Shown: positions 30,901 to 36,352 of the stretch, piece by piece | Numbering within the stretch: the stretch's first letter is position 1 | How the letters are laid out: each line of letters begins with the position of its first letter | NCBI GenBank assembly: GCA_017651625.1 | Contig: JAGCCP010000057.1 | Location: 16,526 to 80,525 of the forward strand | Direction of reading: 5' to 3' | DNA: 64,000 nt | DNA from: Candidatus Ruminimicrobiellum bubulum | GTDB lineage: Bacteria; Elusimicrobiota; Endomicrobiia; Endomicrobiales; Endomicrobiaceae | Notes under the pieces: generated by a model | What the model was told of the DNA's origin: nothing | Databases searched by the model: none | What the model saw: the letters and a program-made list of their open reading frames with translations, nothing else | Position numbers and translations under genes: made by a program

Positions 30901-32176
30901 TATTTATCTTGTAAAAAGTATCTGCTTCCGCTAAATAGTCATCTAATAAGCTTAAAACTCTGTTATCTACATATTCGTTCCACAACTCTCTGAATTTTTC
31001 TATATTTTCCTTATAATATTCATAATCTTTGGATGTTATTTTACTGGAAACATAATCCTTTATATATCTTTCAAAGTTGGTCAGGAATACAACTTCTCTT
31101 TGTGCTTTCGTTTCCGAAAACATTGTATTTATTTCCATTACCAACTGTTCTTCTTCATCAATTAAATCTAACGGATTTATTTTTTGACTGAACTCTATGT
31201 AACCGAAATAGTTGTCTAAATCAGGAAAGTTTGTTGTTAAATCTAAGCCCAACTGTCTGCTTATTTTTATTATGTAACCATACAATTTATCTATCTTTGA
31301 AAAATTATCGGTATTATCCACCAACATTTGATATGCGTTGTATGGCAAGTTTTCGTTTAATAACAACACTAAATTTTGCAAATCGTTCGTTATCTTTGAA
31401 TAATCCAACTTCTTTTGCATATCAAGCAACATCATGTATGTAAACGTATTTTCGTACTTACTTAAATCTACTTCTAATTTGTCCGTATGTTTAGATAATA
31501 ATGCATAATATTTCTGCGGAGTGATTGTTCCTTCTCTGTAATTCTTTGAAAGTTCCTCTAATTTATATTGTCTTTTTGAGTAATATTGTTGCTTCAATTG
31601 AGCTAAAGATTCATCAATTGCATTCAATATTAAATTTATCTTTCCCTGGTTTTCTACTATGTCTCCGAATCTTTTTAAATTGTCTAAATACGGTCCTTTT
31701 TCTTCCAACCCGTTTATTATTTTATTTTTTCCGCTTATAACACTGTAATATTCCGCTCCGGTCAATCTTCCGGTATCTAACATTTTATCCAATAAATCCG
31801 GCATACTGTATTCTTGCACTTTTTTACTTATCCAACTTGTATCTACTTGACCGTATGCACCTTCCAAATATACTTTTTTTACTCCAAAACTGCTATCAAA
31901 TATTTCTATTATGTTACTGATATTTTTTTGAACTTTCGGATGGCAATGCAAATCTTGTATATTTATTATTACTCTGTCGGTTCCGGCATAATGTGCACTT
32001 GTTATTTGTCCATAATTATACGGCAACATGAAATCTTTGAATATTTGTTTATACTTACTTGTTGCCTCTTCGTTTGTCATAGCATTGGCTGCCGTAGGTC
32101 CTATGACAAAAGAAAGCATCAAACAACTTGCCGTTACGATGCTTATAAACTTTTTTAATTTTATTAAAATTTTCAT
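18914..32176 (-). CDS. Giant multidomain exported protein (about 4,420 aa)
   Basis: The start is the ATG at 32176, with GGGAGGA 4 bases upstream; a TTG at 32188 would include that site. Approximate residues: 1-33 signal peptide (ends AANAM); 45-490 a TraB/ChaN-like module opening INIQDLHCHP (71-80) and closing VITGGFHSQT; 825-995 TPR-like helices resembling the DUF4071 (TRAF-binding) group; near 1326 a GDCRQHGEM motif; 1954-2154 and 2158-2358 two near-identical copies of a 204-residue unit; 2540-2740 a methyltransferase-like domain (EFGTGAGHL, VVNPPYI); 3260-3680 an adenosine-deaminase-like domain (HQH, TIHSSE, RVGHG, ATDNA); 3800-3840 a Gln/Ser linker; then a tail I do not recognise. The frame is open throughout with no break. 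The target and location of the enzymatic parts are unknown; an effector or a surface protein are both possible. Confidence 0.93.
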   Translation of the reverse strand: MKILIKLKKFISIVTASCLMLSFVIGPTAANAMTNEEATSKYKQIFKDFMLPYNYGQITSAHYAGTDRVIINIQDLHCHPKVQKNISNIIEIFDSSFGVKKVYLEGAYGQVDTSWISKKVQEYSMPDLLDKMLDTGRLTGAEYYSVISGKNKIINGLEEKGPYLDNLKRFGDIVENQGKINLILNAIDESLAQLKQQYYSKRQYKLEELSKNYREGTITPQKYYALLSKHTDKLEVDLSKYENTFTYMMLLDMQKKLDYSKITNDLQNLVLLLNENLPYNAYQMLVDNTDNFSKIDKLYGYIIKISRQLGLDLTTNFPDLDNYFGYIEFSQKINPLDLIDEEEQLVMEINTMFSETKAQREVVFLTNFERYIKDYVSSKITSKDYEYYKENIEKFRELWNEYVDNRVLSLLDDYLAEADTFYKINTDRNIYFTRNMFHEGEVLNKIETEVENKDDVNKIIDNMKGVKEVDVVITGGFHSQTVTEILKDHGVSYIVITPNVTDGVKLAEDTYYEIAKEQSKISFQALANLILSLLPSSKRQELFDFILTGNKQATEDLSTLSEEEAREKIQIAAAKLLESDDSGEVLQKIIDELNKYSKEPVTEEFLRSIDTEKFKDTFESALEGDISELQRLIDVLQQPVLQQSISALQDTIRTYMSYVGKAVLPSAEQQVRSSSKEVSKNTRIIQLLPEVQRRYSKYLFTEYELKGAILAVLNADASNINLSDAEILKQIDKKIKEIMKDVDDGELDFKDIDNLQITNGWVRAYYAYIQGIVNEKLLGAGTNKDKIATILEEFGGYENLDSMQATILFYLYRDNGLFEKMIDLYEKTGDSAKEFKNSIEIRELYFVAFNKTNNFEKTIDALSKLEQENLDEMNGELYGALGKAYYERYKQAREKGGMFGALGQAYHKQYEEAIKSGRLEEAKVALRASYEAYNKGFEIDHYYYPGINAVYRLRELAELTTDETERAQMLEDAKNLAALVYYSTEKAGGVRSGDYWTLVTMVEAMTINGMHSTKTGFSSVNKILDKACEFAHHPWEINSTLSNLENLLSQKLFDKEGEKSNKDIENLMKIITKLYLKKLELIVAEYKSAVKSEDKEKAAQDIMSALSKAIAYSNKSKAVFASVMSSILELGEEDSRAIIARINSDSGLINLIETEIKFKEELSLENIESFIDRYLVKQKVTDATLSQQAEQARKERFTRELLSFCYRIPINSLHDSVTKHISGNYRFGGGLQEMMLGREDMNIAIQIIKYFNLDQVESLDEFMKKIDIILRTQYRNDELGMEDLKSDGHSEFDNKMAALKALTASGTDTDSRTNIILDFLLGIGDCRQHGEMKQVFFDVWKEMRLQQYYKDARANPVTSRVVYRKIRKLQNMQLLTMEALVVGKVAMNDMYSFVTDVDGKLIRTDKDNDIEEHVLNILVEFDDDGNIIPSSVQFADSFYQHEYKWGWKQQILDESKFEIKLDPRRGENGEEVLYIEAGTNEQGLPVYLTKPRAAYSGFESRVEKGGVHSEGYHRDTYGTLFRGIPSVQTILQRVFNITDINPLDLLRTEESTETRSIMDDFLDLILKYYRDATKNVESETIDEIMKPLLELASLKDDMSQTIDESTLKKHALHGTQAFQDFTEALTADIDQTLASAETFHTSYYEDIRDNQINSSESPVIDTRLFDEKINPNAEALLDCLTPDAREKITGRHFRSPTEKIKLTIFDIQGDKLELFYGLINAFYKTKKIAITKNGTEIIEARKYIEQNAQDWLEKGYLSASGIEKVKSGKYDLTRKDFTDNGLKQVDSGKIKFAETVIANTLQVPWEYLINDIGKYGAVKDASGKQDWSNWRAIQAERKQFLIGLQTDGIAVTIATLKYLRDHNITDAHLALKLIHAGWSVNNTWEGLSAAHYDELSFEEKKKDYIYLREIAKYLRMTDDPIISGILQDLEEEYEQSSPADAKQVTEQARKVSQADIADRVKQSKPRRNGFAKEPIFGYRLSDDLFVYDDEGNLVEIRLPKVIKDVLGQVDSKKYSDKELEARYKGSIISLQTKKDGTFDFYPVGEYQEKYEEMSTAEARKKNSALYDRLQGIEDILTGDSHVVGAAKKGVTKMIRMSDLGYPIDEAISIEDPWGTTQTKPAGRDAYLVLNEENLYYMVNIDERTGLPISYVPAIGSQMDIADRVAQANPDSHGFTKEPIFGYRLSDDLFVYDEQGNLVEVKLPKVIKDVLGRVDSKKYSDKELEARYKGSIISLQTKKDGTLDFYPVGGYQENYEEMSVAEAREKNAALYDRLQEIEDILAGDSHVVGAAKKGVTRMIKMSDLGYPIDEEISIEDPWGETQTKPAGRDAYLVLNEKNMYYMVNIDEKTGLPISYLPAEEEKGTTESVQESSVSDYIDLVRSIITSLGFEFDPETGDVVYSGYKGEKYTEGGYPRPQALPIDKIMELVNKRNTEVRHSLFKMFRKGEHGETIIDYYEIPEEFSGISGEEILEKIGKGEIKSFLTLTDENLLTPSLNKKEILREQLKQQGVSNVDEVIDQLYNPKHGVYVCQQLSTTDGTDEYVISSVDSEVDSGVWGTMIDTVLAADVIQGIDGKFKNVIEFGTGAGHLAATMSQLDGVENIYVTDISPFALVASLSNILKTLESGDAESAERAKKDLIKLIPVLGPGIQGLDFLESNMDMIVVNPPYIDEPENLRGENDLTAYGGTKFLREILENLTNLLNSKNPDAQAILSVSSTTRMALERYLADLGYDYIFEPIGTPQRAPLKVPYVTEDANWIQWLLDEGMAYFNSDYKEKGLEPYSHDLVTYRVRLINSQNAKDERAVALARFNQLNPTSDPTTARAFNKALNVAFHGDGKAIKKFLKDFSFGSEIKYQIWHSYLSDIGYSVITLTIEEQIKLIAAVIRIVESSKYQNKAISIDFRGIKDMYYLKSILKGSVPEITENLDTKIDNGTIRVYLGSEAAEVAKKAEMESISSTLDGIKDTVLDLRKESEQSEFVLKYKVPVFAKNNRIQALVPDFSNEQQLIEYGFEKRADGKWYSKNESYPDALSEDSIILRYSSFCSRETFFEQYVKTSDYNAGKYIPVDKASLVPGAVIDATKMATANVVMVPEGTMLATPEGNVRVKSGEVVMYVESGFEGKKDISVYAMPIADTTRKDGTPKKGFLSLYLPDPYSPTSAEFFLKLKSYASSGNTQSYRSFVNGFYTDLNRDHDEYYYDFKGKTLKEKFEEADGILRDLYERYLSRIDVSDFDEAFKTASDIIDEVQNDPSIPEREKMLVTVAAMTILMPKTNPHQHFKTAVSEDFIMDLLDKKLKAGLITQDIADKAEKSLAQIKEGFATLDAFNHAYRDIGELIRTREDYEAVIKFIIEDAVKKGQSIVEIRTACDSMVKDLRVPRKNWEYYSAEEGMTIVLDAINKTCEELRAKGMRVPDVSCVVLASRSIWKDGTNDLDNGNIERQVDTLLKFASRKDLREKYKDIGLGFDIAGSEDVGLPPRAFIKIYRKIARHNAKSNVTKVGTTIHSSETPVYDRAIYNERTKKYRGGKAGFNAAREAVENLLGLERVGHGLQVVLRPDNVEFLKAHKVTVEICPTCNIVSIPVNFQTVADSGNAQLAKEHPVETLLKSGVRCVVATDNALLCTTDINMEYIKLIMTGHDTMMNWNMMKEIARNGILTSFISEEAKARRLRELDQRTRQIETLMTKKDAYGVHSDTKQETSVAQTQAIQEEKREELISALETELDTTTYNRYSRRMESKRGHFRYEIKNNKLIIYPLPGARLIELDEINKTVTDVTGVRPDEIWDMDEDGRDYFNRVEFDLSEYLGTGKSSSESVASPSKQTTQTEEEQQQQTQTAMAAATEGVKNSVNPSMPSVQQAAIRLITSSKEAESLIEQGFKLEENLVLVGEQQEQQAKVLRGQGMNVLSVATSHERGGVNIGTDRNGNIVRVKVKDGKLIFCVKKSATIDVNDEIINMLITKLESGKKIKGLKNIRSISYTGETGNIDTIIDVMKIAHTYSVINPIGMKYMYGEGESFKSIADKTGIVTFILTKTQAEDHRADIERLKDTYKFVIMETDVNELIGTMENAEVNGDEYILDLSGRKNMTLAEAEGILKQIHTARLSLKKGLDITVSVKFSEETLKALSDSLKDSSIYEKYGVIPIVSGNNALSVRGKKEVDEIGEMKATDIEALKGQEIVGVVVDKKSMENLNNGLLDNIRTVMETISSISGMSPERKYKKGQNAAMSTKFDYGVSNIQALIDSGVLSVKLSEAASKAEDIRTLVAGNVFSKDAANYITYLLDKGYNEEVLGFIRGSIMNSLVSDISKILTIDEEKFQRDIKTNEVQAVLIMTIKAMMQGKTIQELYTTIEGSDELTAKEYLNSIRAKLNENLDDILRESEYSISVPAKGELVDFRGIPELLMDDFKKAMNVNQDIKISAIAVRSILAAA
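25104..25705 (-). repeat. Direct tandem repeat, copy 2 of a 612-base unit
   Basis: Encodes the second 204-residue unit of the giant protein, from DIADRVAQANPD to GLPISYLPA. It is nearly identical in DNA to 25716-26317; for example the segment coding KPAGRDAYLVLNE matches almost base for base. Confidence 0.93.
25716..26317 (-). repeat. Direct tandem repeat, copy 1 of a 612-base unit
   Basis: Encodes DIADRVKQSKPR to GLPISYVPA in the giant protein. The shared landmark CTGTCTGCTA begins at 26301 here and at 25689 in the other copy, giving a 612-base (204-codon) period that keeps the frame. Confidence 0.93.
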
Positions 32177-32189
32177 ATTTCCTCCCAAT

Positions 32190-32224
32190 AAAAAAAGCTT
32201 GTATTGTTTTTACACAATACAAGC
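32190..32224 (-). terminator. Terminator-like hairpin between the small membrane gene and the giant gene
   Basis: On the minus strand: GCTTGTATTG (32224-32215), an 8-base loop, CAATACAAGC (32206-32197), then T7 (32196-32190). It is a perfect 10-bp stem and a complete intrinsic terminator. The stop codon of the 32210-32710 gene lies in its loop. The giant gene's ribosome-binding site begins only 3-4 bases beyond the U-tract, so the hairpin may also act as an attenuator. Confidence 0.88.
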
Positions 32225-32710
32225 CCTTTCTATATACATTTTATTATAATCAACTGATATAGATCTCGGTAAAACATTAAATAATATTTTGGTTAGTAGT
32301 AACAGAAAGACACTTAACAACCAAAATGGTATTTTTAACGGATATTCTATTTCTTTACTCAAATAATTTGTTATGAATAAAACACCGTTATTAACATTAT
32401 TAAAATTAAGATTCGAATTTAATGTTGTTTTATATACTATTGACGGTATTAAAAACTCAGTTATTTTATTAAGGCCTTTTTTATCGGTATCTTTCTTACT
32501 TTTTTGTTGTTTATTACCATTCATTTTCTGTGAAAGCATATTCGCTACTATATCGTCCGAAAAAGTTTTCACTGCAAAAAAATGTTCAACCATGCTCGAC
32601 TTAATAACACCGGAACATTTGATGTTTGTTATAGTCAAGGACATAAAATTGAACATCAAAAAAAGCATAACAAAAAGTGATAATGCTTTATTTTTTAAAG
32701 ACACTTTCAT
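32210..32710 (-). CDS. Small membrane protein of unknown function
   Basis: 166 aa. Hydrophobic segments lie at about 9-30 (LSLFVMLFLMFNFMSL; a signal anchor or signal peptide) and 128-147 (FWLLSVFLLLLTKILF). Between them is a polar stretch with a Lys/Gln-rich patch (NGNKQQKSKKDTDKK). No known domain. It has a near-consensus promoter whose predicted transcription start falls on the ATG, and no ribosome-binding site, so the mRNA may be leaderless. It lies directly upstream of the giant gene, separated by a terminator-like hairpin, and may be functionally linked to it. Confidence 0.7.
   Translation of the reverse strand: MKVSLKNKALSLFVMLFLMFNFMSLTITNIKCSGVIKSSMVEHFFAVKTFSDDIVANMLSQKMNGNKQQKSKKDTDKKGLNKITEFLIPSIVYKTTLNSNLNFNNVNNGVLFITNYLSKEIEYPLKIPFWLLSVFLLLLTKILFNVLPRSISVDYNKMYIERACIV
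32243..32248 (-). promoter_or_regulatory. Possible -10 element for the giant gene
   Basis: A perfect TATAAT on the minus strand inside the end of the 32210-32710 gene. A start near 32236 would give a leader containing the hairpin and then GGGAGGA. The -35 is poor (TTTACC at 19 bases), so this is tentative. Confidence 0.35.
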
Positions 32711-32716
32711 ATGATA

Positions 32717-32745
32717 ATTATAGTCTATATTATTTGATTTTTCAA
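32717..32745 (-). promoter_or_regulatory. Strong promoter of the 32210-32710 gene
   Basis: Minus strand: TTGAAA (32740-32745), 17 bases, TATAAT (32717-32722). The -10 is perfect and the -35 5/6. Only 6 bases separate the -10 from the ATG at 32710, so transcription should begin at or beside the start codon. Confidence 0.85.
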
Positions 32746-32780
32746 TAAAAAGATGTAAAAAAATTGTAAATTATTTTTAC

Positions 32781-33491
32781 TTAGATTACCAAGAATTGTT
32801 CTTCTTTTGTTGATTGTGAAGTTTCCACTAAAACTATAAATTCACCAAGAATTTGTCTGTTAGACATATTTTCAACAACATCTTTTATTGTTCCCCTGAT
32901 GAACTCTTCAAATTTCTTTGTAAGTTCTCTTGCCAAAACTACTTTTGTATTTTCACCAAATACATCTTTACAAACTTCCAAAGTTTTCAAAATTCTGTGC
33001 GGAGACTCATAAAAAACTATTGTTTTTTGAATATTTTTTGCTTGTTCCAATTCTTTTTTCATCTTTCCTGCTTTTTTCTTTAAAAAGCCTAAAAAAACGA
33101 ATGAATCCGTAGTAAGTCCGGAGCCGACCAAAGCAGTTATTAAAGCACACGCGCCCGGTAACGGAACAACGTTTATATTTTTATCTATAGCTTCTTTTAT
33201 AAGATAGTATCCCGGATCGGAAATGGCGGGTGTTCCGCAATCAGAAACCAAAGCAATATTTTTTCCGCTTTCAAGCATAGAAATTATTTGAGGTATTCTT
33301 TTTAATTGATTTTGTGTGTAGAAACTAATTAAAGGTTTTGAGATTTTTAAGTGAGATAACAATTTTATTGTTTGTCTTGTATCTTCGCAAACAACAGTAT
33401 CAACTTCCTGCAATATTCTTATTGCTCTTAAAGTTATATCTTCTAAATTTCCTATCGGAGTTGGAACTACAAATAATGTGGCATTACTCAT
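32781..33491 (-). CDS. rsmI: 16S rRNA 2'-O-ribose methyltransferase RsmI
   Basis: 236 aa. RsmI methylates C1402 of 16S rRNA at the ribose. The tetrapyrrole-methylase fold is clear: FVVPTPIGNLEDITLRAI at the N-terminus, VCEDTRQTIKLL, SDCGTPAISDPGYYL near 85-100, VPLPGACALITAL, and FYESPHRILKTL near 160-171. It lacks the C-terminal extension of about 40 residues present in E. coli RsmI. It follows the HD-GYP gene by 1 base. Confidence 0.94.
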   Translation of the reverse strand: MSNATLFVVPTPIGNLEDITLRAIRILQEVDTVVCEDTRQTIKLLSHLKISKPLISFYTQNQLKRIPQIISMLESGKNIALVSDCGTPAISDPGYYLIKEAIDKNINVVPLPGACALITALVGSGLTTDSFVFLGFLKKKAGKMKKELEQAKNIQKTIVFYESPHRILKTLEVCKDVFGENTKVVLARELTKKFEEFIRGTIKDVVENMSNRQILGEFIVLVETSQSTKEEQFLVI

Positions 33492-33492
33492 A

Positions 33493-34737
33493 TCAATCTA
33501 TAAGTTTTTCTTCCTTTAAAATATTAACAAATATATCTACAATTTTAGGATCGAACTGTTTACCTGCACCTTCTTTCAATTCTTTAACTGCTGTTTTTAT
33601 AGGCATCGCTTTTCTATATGGACGATCTGAAGTCATCGCATCATAAGCATCTATTACGGCAACTATTCTTGCACCCAACGGAATTTCTTCTTTTGCAAGA
33701 CCTTCCGGATAACCGGATCCGTCGTACCATTCCTGATGATACAATACCATCGGGGCAACAGGAGACAAAAATTTAACCGGAGATAAAATTTTATTTCCTA
33801 TTACGGGGTGTGTTCTTAACATCTTCATCTCTGCTTCGGTTAATTTATCTTTCTTCAATAATATATTATCCGCAATTCCTATTTTACCGATATCGTGCAT
33901 GAGTGCGGCATATTCTATATTTCTTACAATGGTATACGGTAAATTCATCTTGACGGCTATCGCTTTAGCATATTTTCTTGCTCTATCGGCATGATCGTAA
34001 GTATATGCATCCTTCGCGTCTATAGCTCTTGCCAAAGTTTGAACCATTTCGAAATAAAAAGATTGTAAATTATTGAACAACTCTATATTATCCAATCTCA
34101 TAGCAGCCTGATCTGCCAAAATAGTAATCAATTTCAAATCTCTATCGGTAAACTGTTTTTTACTTCTCGGAGAATTTACATTTAATACACCTATGACTTT
34201 AGTTTTAACTTTTAAAGGAACTGATATAAAAGATTTTGAAGCATACCTTTCTTCATCGTTAGGCCTTAAAAATCTAACATCTGTTTCAATGTTTTCTACG
34301 AAAATATATTTTCCGGTGCTTACAACTCGTCCTGCAATACCTTCACCTATTTTCATTTTTGTTTCTTTTTTTACTTTTTCGGATAAACCTTTTGAAGATA
34401 TAATGTACAATTCATTATCGGAATTTATAAGCATTAACGATGCTAAATTGGAATGAAGAATGGAACATGCCGTATCTACAACCGTTTGAGCAACTTCTTC
34501 TTTAGACAAAAGTCCCGTAGCTGTAACTCCAAACTCATGGATACTCGCCAACATCATTATAAGATTATCTATATCCATTGTATGAACTTGAAGTCTTTCT
34601 TCTGCAGAATTTATTTGATATCTCAATTTACCGACTTTATATTGCAGTCTTTTGTTTTTCAAAAACATATAGACTATCAATATAATAGCAATACAGAAAG
34701 CGATAGTTATTAAAATATTGGTCGTTGTTAATAACAT
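33493..34737 (-). CDS. GAF and HD-GYP domain protein (predicted c-di-GMP phosphodiesterase)
   Basis: 414 aa. One N-terminal membrane anchor (about 5-26), a short coiled coil (30-55), a GAF sensor domain (about 60-210; FVENIETDVRFL, ISVPLKVKTKVIGVLNV), then an HD-GYP domain (230-414). The latter has HDIGKIG, LRTHPVIG, HQEWYDGSGYPEGL and DAYDAMTSDRPYR, so the metal and GYP motifs are intact. It probably hydrolyses cyclic di-GMP in response to a cytoplasmic signal. It starts 1 base before the GH57 stop and is followed at once by rsmI. No GGDEF protein lies in the window. Confidence 0.9.
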   Translation of the reverse strand: MLLTTTNILITIAFCIAIILIVYMFLKNKRLQYKVGKLRYQINSAEERLQVHTMDIDNLIMMLASIHEFGVTATGLLSKEEVAQTVVDTACSILHSNLASLMLINSDNELYIISSKGLSEKVKKETKMKIGEGIAGRVVSTGKYIFVENIETDVRFLRPNDEERYASKSFISVPLKVKTKVIGVLNVNSPRSKKQFTDRDLKLITILADQAAMRLDNIELFNNLQSFYFEMVQTLARAIDAKDAYTYDHADRARKYAKAIAVKMNLPYTIVRNIEYAALMHDIGKIGIADNILLKKDKLTEAEMKMLRTHPVIGNKILSPVKFLSPVAPMVLYHQEWYDGSGYPEGLAKEEIPLGARIVAVIDAYDAMTSDRPYRKAMPIKTAVKELKEGAGKQFDPKIVDIFVNILKEEKLID

Positions 34738-34738
34738 T

Positions 34739-36328
34739 TTATTTTTCTATGTATACCTTGTAATCAATATCAGAAAAGATATTATTTACATATTCTAAGT
34801 TAGAAAGGAAACTTTCGTCAATAGAATTGTTTTTTATTTGATGATATAACGTCGTAAAATTATATATATGTTCCTTTGTTCTCTTTTCTGCATATTCTAC
34901 CATTGTTCCGGTAGTCATAATAAATGCCCAATCAGAAGATTGTGCCAATAACAATTCTCTTGCTGCTTGATTCAATGCTCTTAATTTTATTCCGTCGGCA
35001 TTTTGATTTGATGTAGCAATTTCTACCATTCTGTCTGCTGCCATATTTAAATGTTTATATATCCAATCGTTCTTAGGATTTAACCATACTTTATAATATC
35101 CTTCATCTCCCCATGACGACGGCGACGGCTGACAAACTTGGTTTACCGGGAACTTATCTAAATACTGAACGGGAGTCATTGGTTTAAACGAAGCATTTGC
35201 TTCCTGCATAGTTCTGAATATATGATTTATAAAGTTTGGACCTTCAAACCACCAATGTCCGAAAAGTTCGGCATCATACATAGACACAACCAAAGGTTCT
35301 TTTTGCATAATCCCCTGCAAATGTTCTATCTGTTTTGTCCTGTTAAACACAAAATTTTCGGCATGCATTTTAGCCTTATTATTTGCCCATTCGGGATTAT
35401 AAGGTTGCTTTTCATTTAGTGGTACCTTACCGGTTATTCTGCAATATTTTACACCTATATTTCTTCTTACTCCGTCGGAGTGTAAATACGGTCTTATATA
35501 ATCATAGTCTAAATCGTAAGCTAAATCTCTGTAAAATTCCCTGTAGTCCACATCTCCGGGATAACCGCATTCAGCACTCCAAACCTGATGTGCCGTTTCC
35601 ATATCTCTACTAAAAGCTGCAACACCGTTTTTGCAATATATCGGAGCAAAAACTCCGTATTTTGGTCTCGGTGTTGCATACAATATTCCATGCGACTCTA
35701 AAAAGAAAAATCTTATTTGAGCTTCTTTTAAAAATTTCTCTACACCATAAGTATATGCACATTCGGCAAGCCATATACCGTTAGGTTTTCTGCCGAAATG
35801 TTTTTGATAATCTTTAACAGCAACTTGTATTTGTGCTCTTTGTGCGGTTTCATTTGTCATTAAAGGTAAGAATCCGTGAGTGGCACAACACGTAATAATT
35901 TCAAGTTTACCGGCATCTTGAAGATTTTTAAACCCGGTTAAAATGTTGCCGTGATATTTTTCCCAAATTCTTCTGCAATTTTTAAAATTTTGTTCATACA
36001 TCAAAGCAACGGAATGATATTCCGGTAAATTTATTGTTCTTAAAACTTCTTTTTCGGATAGTTCTATAAGTTTATTTAATTTTGCATAGTATCTTGATTG
36101 TAATAAAGGATCTGCTAACATATTTGCAAGAGAAGGAGTAATTGTCATTGTTACCGCAAAATTAATATTATCTCTTACAAAATTTTCGAAAACGGATAAA
36201 AGAGGAATGTACGTTTCCGTTATGGCTTCATATAACCAATCCTCTTCCAAAAAATCCGGATAGTTTGGATGACGAACGAAAGGCAAATGAGCATGTAATT
36301 GAAGACACCAATATCCTTTATTATTCAT
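34739..36328 (-). CDS. GH57 family glycoside hydrolase (DUF1957, branching-enzyme type)
   Basis: 529 aa. Its N-terminus (WCLQLHAHLPFVRHPN) is the GH57 start with the HxH pair. GIWLAECAYTYGVE near 180 carries the probable Glu nucleophile and FFLESHGILY follows. VSMYDAELFGHWWFEGP near 350 has the probable catalytic Asp, and a DUF1957-like helical domain (SDWAFIMTTGTMVEYA) closes it. Members of this type are 1,4-alpha-glucan branching enzymes, so a role in glycogen structure is likely. There is no signal peptide. The DUF4912 gene is 24 bases upstream, a pairing that suggests joint function. Confidence 0.9.
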   Translation of the reverse strand: MNNKGYWCLQLHAHLPFVRHPNYPDFLEEDWLYEAITETYIPLLSVFENFVRDNINFAVTMTITPSLANMLADPLLQSRYYAKLNKLIELSEKEVLRTINLPEYHSVALMYEQNFKNCRRIWEKYHGNILTGFKNLQDAGKLEIITCCATHGFLPLMTNETAQRAQIQVAVKDYQKHFGRKPNGIWLAECAYTYGVEKFLKEAQIRFFFLESHGILYATPRPKYGVFAPIYCKNGVAAFSRDMETAHQVWSAECGYPGDVDYREFYRDLAYDLDYDYIRPYLHSDGVRRNIGVKYCRITGKVPLNEKQPYNPEWANNKAKMHAENFVFNRTKQIEHLQGIMQKEPLVVSMYDAELFGHWWFEGPNFINHIFRTMQEANASFKPMTPVQYLDKFPVNQVCQPSPSSWGDEGYYKVWLNPKNDWIYKHLNMAADRMVEIATSNQNADGIKLRALNQAARELLLAQSSDWAFIMTTGTMVEYAEKRTKEHIYNFTTLYHQIKNNSIDESFLSNLEYVNNIFSDIDYKVYIEK

Positions 36329-36352
36329 TAATATTCCGAACTGCTAAAAATT

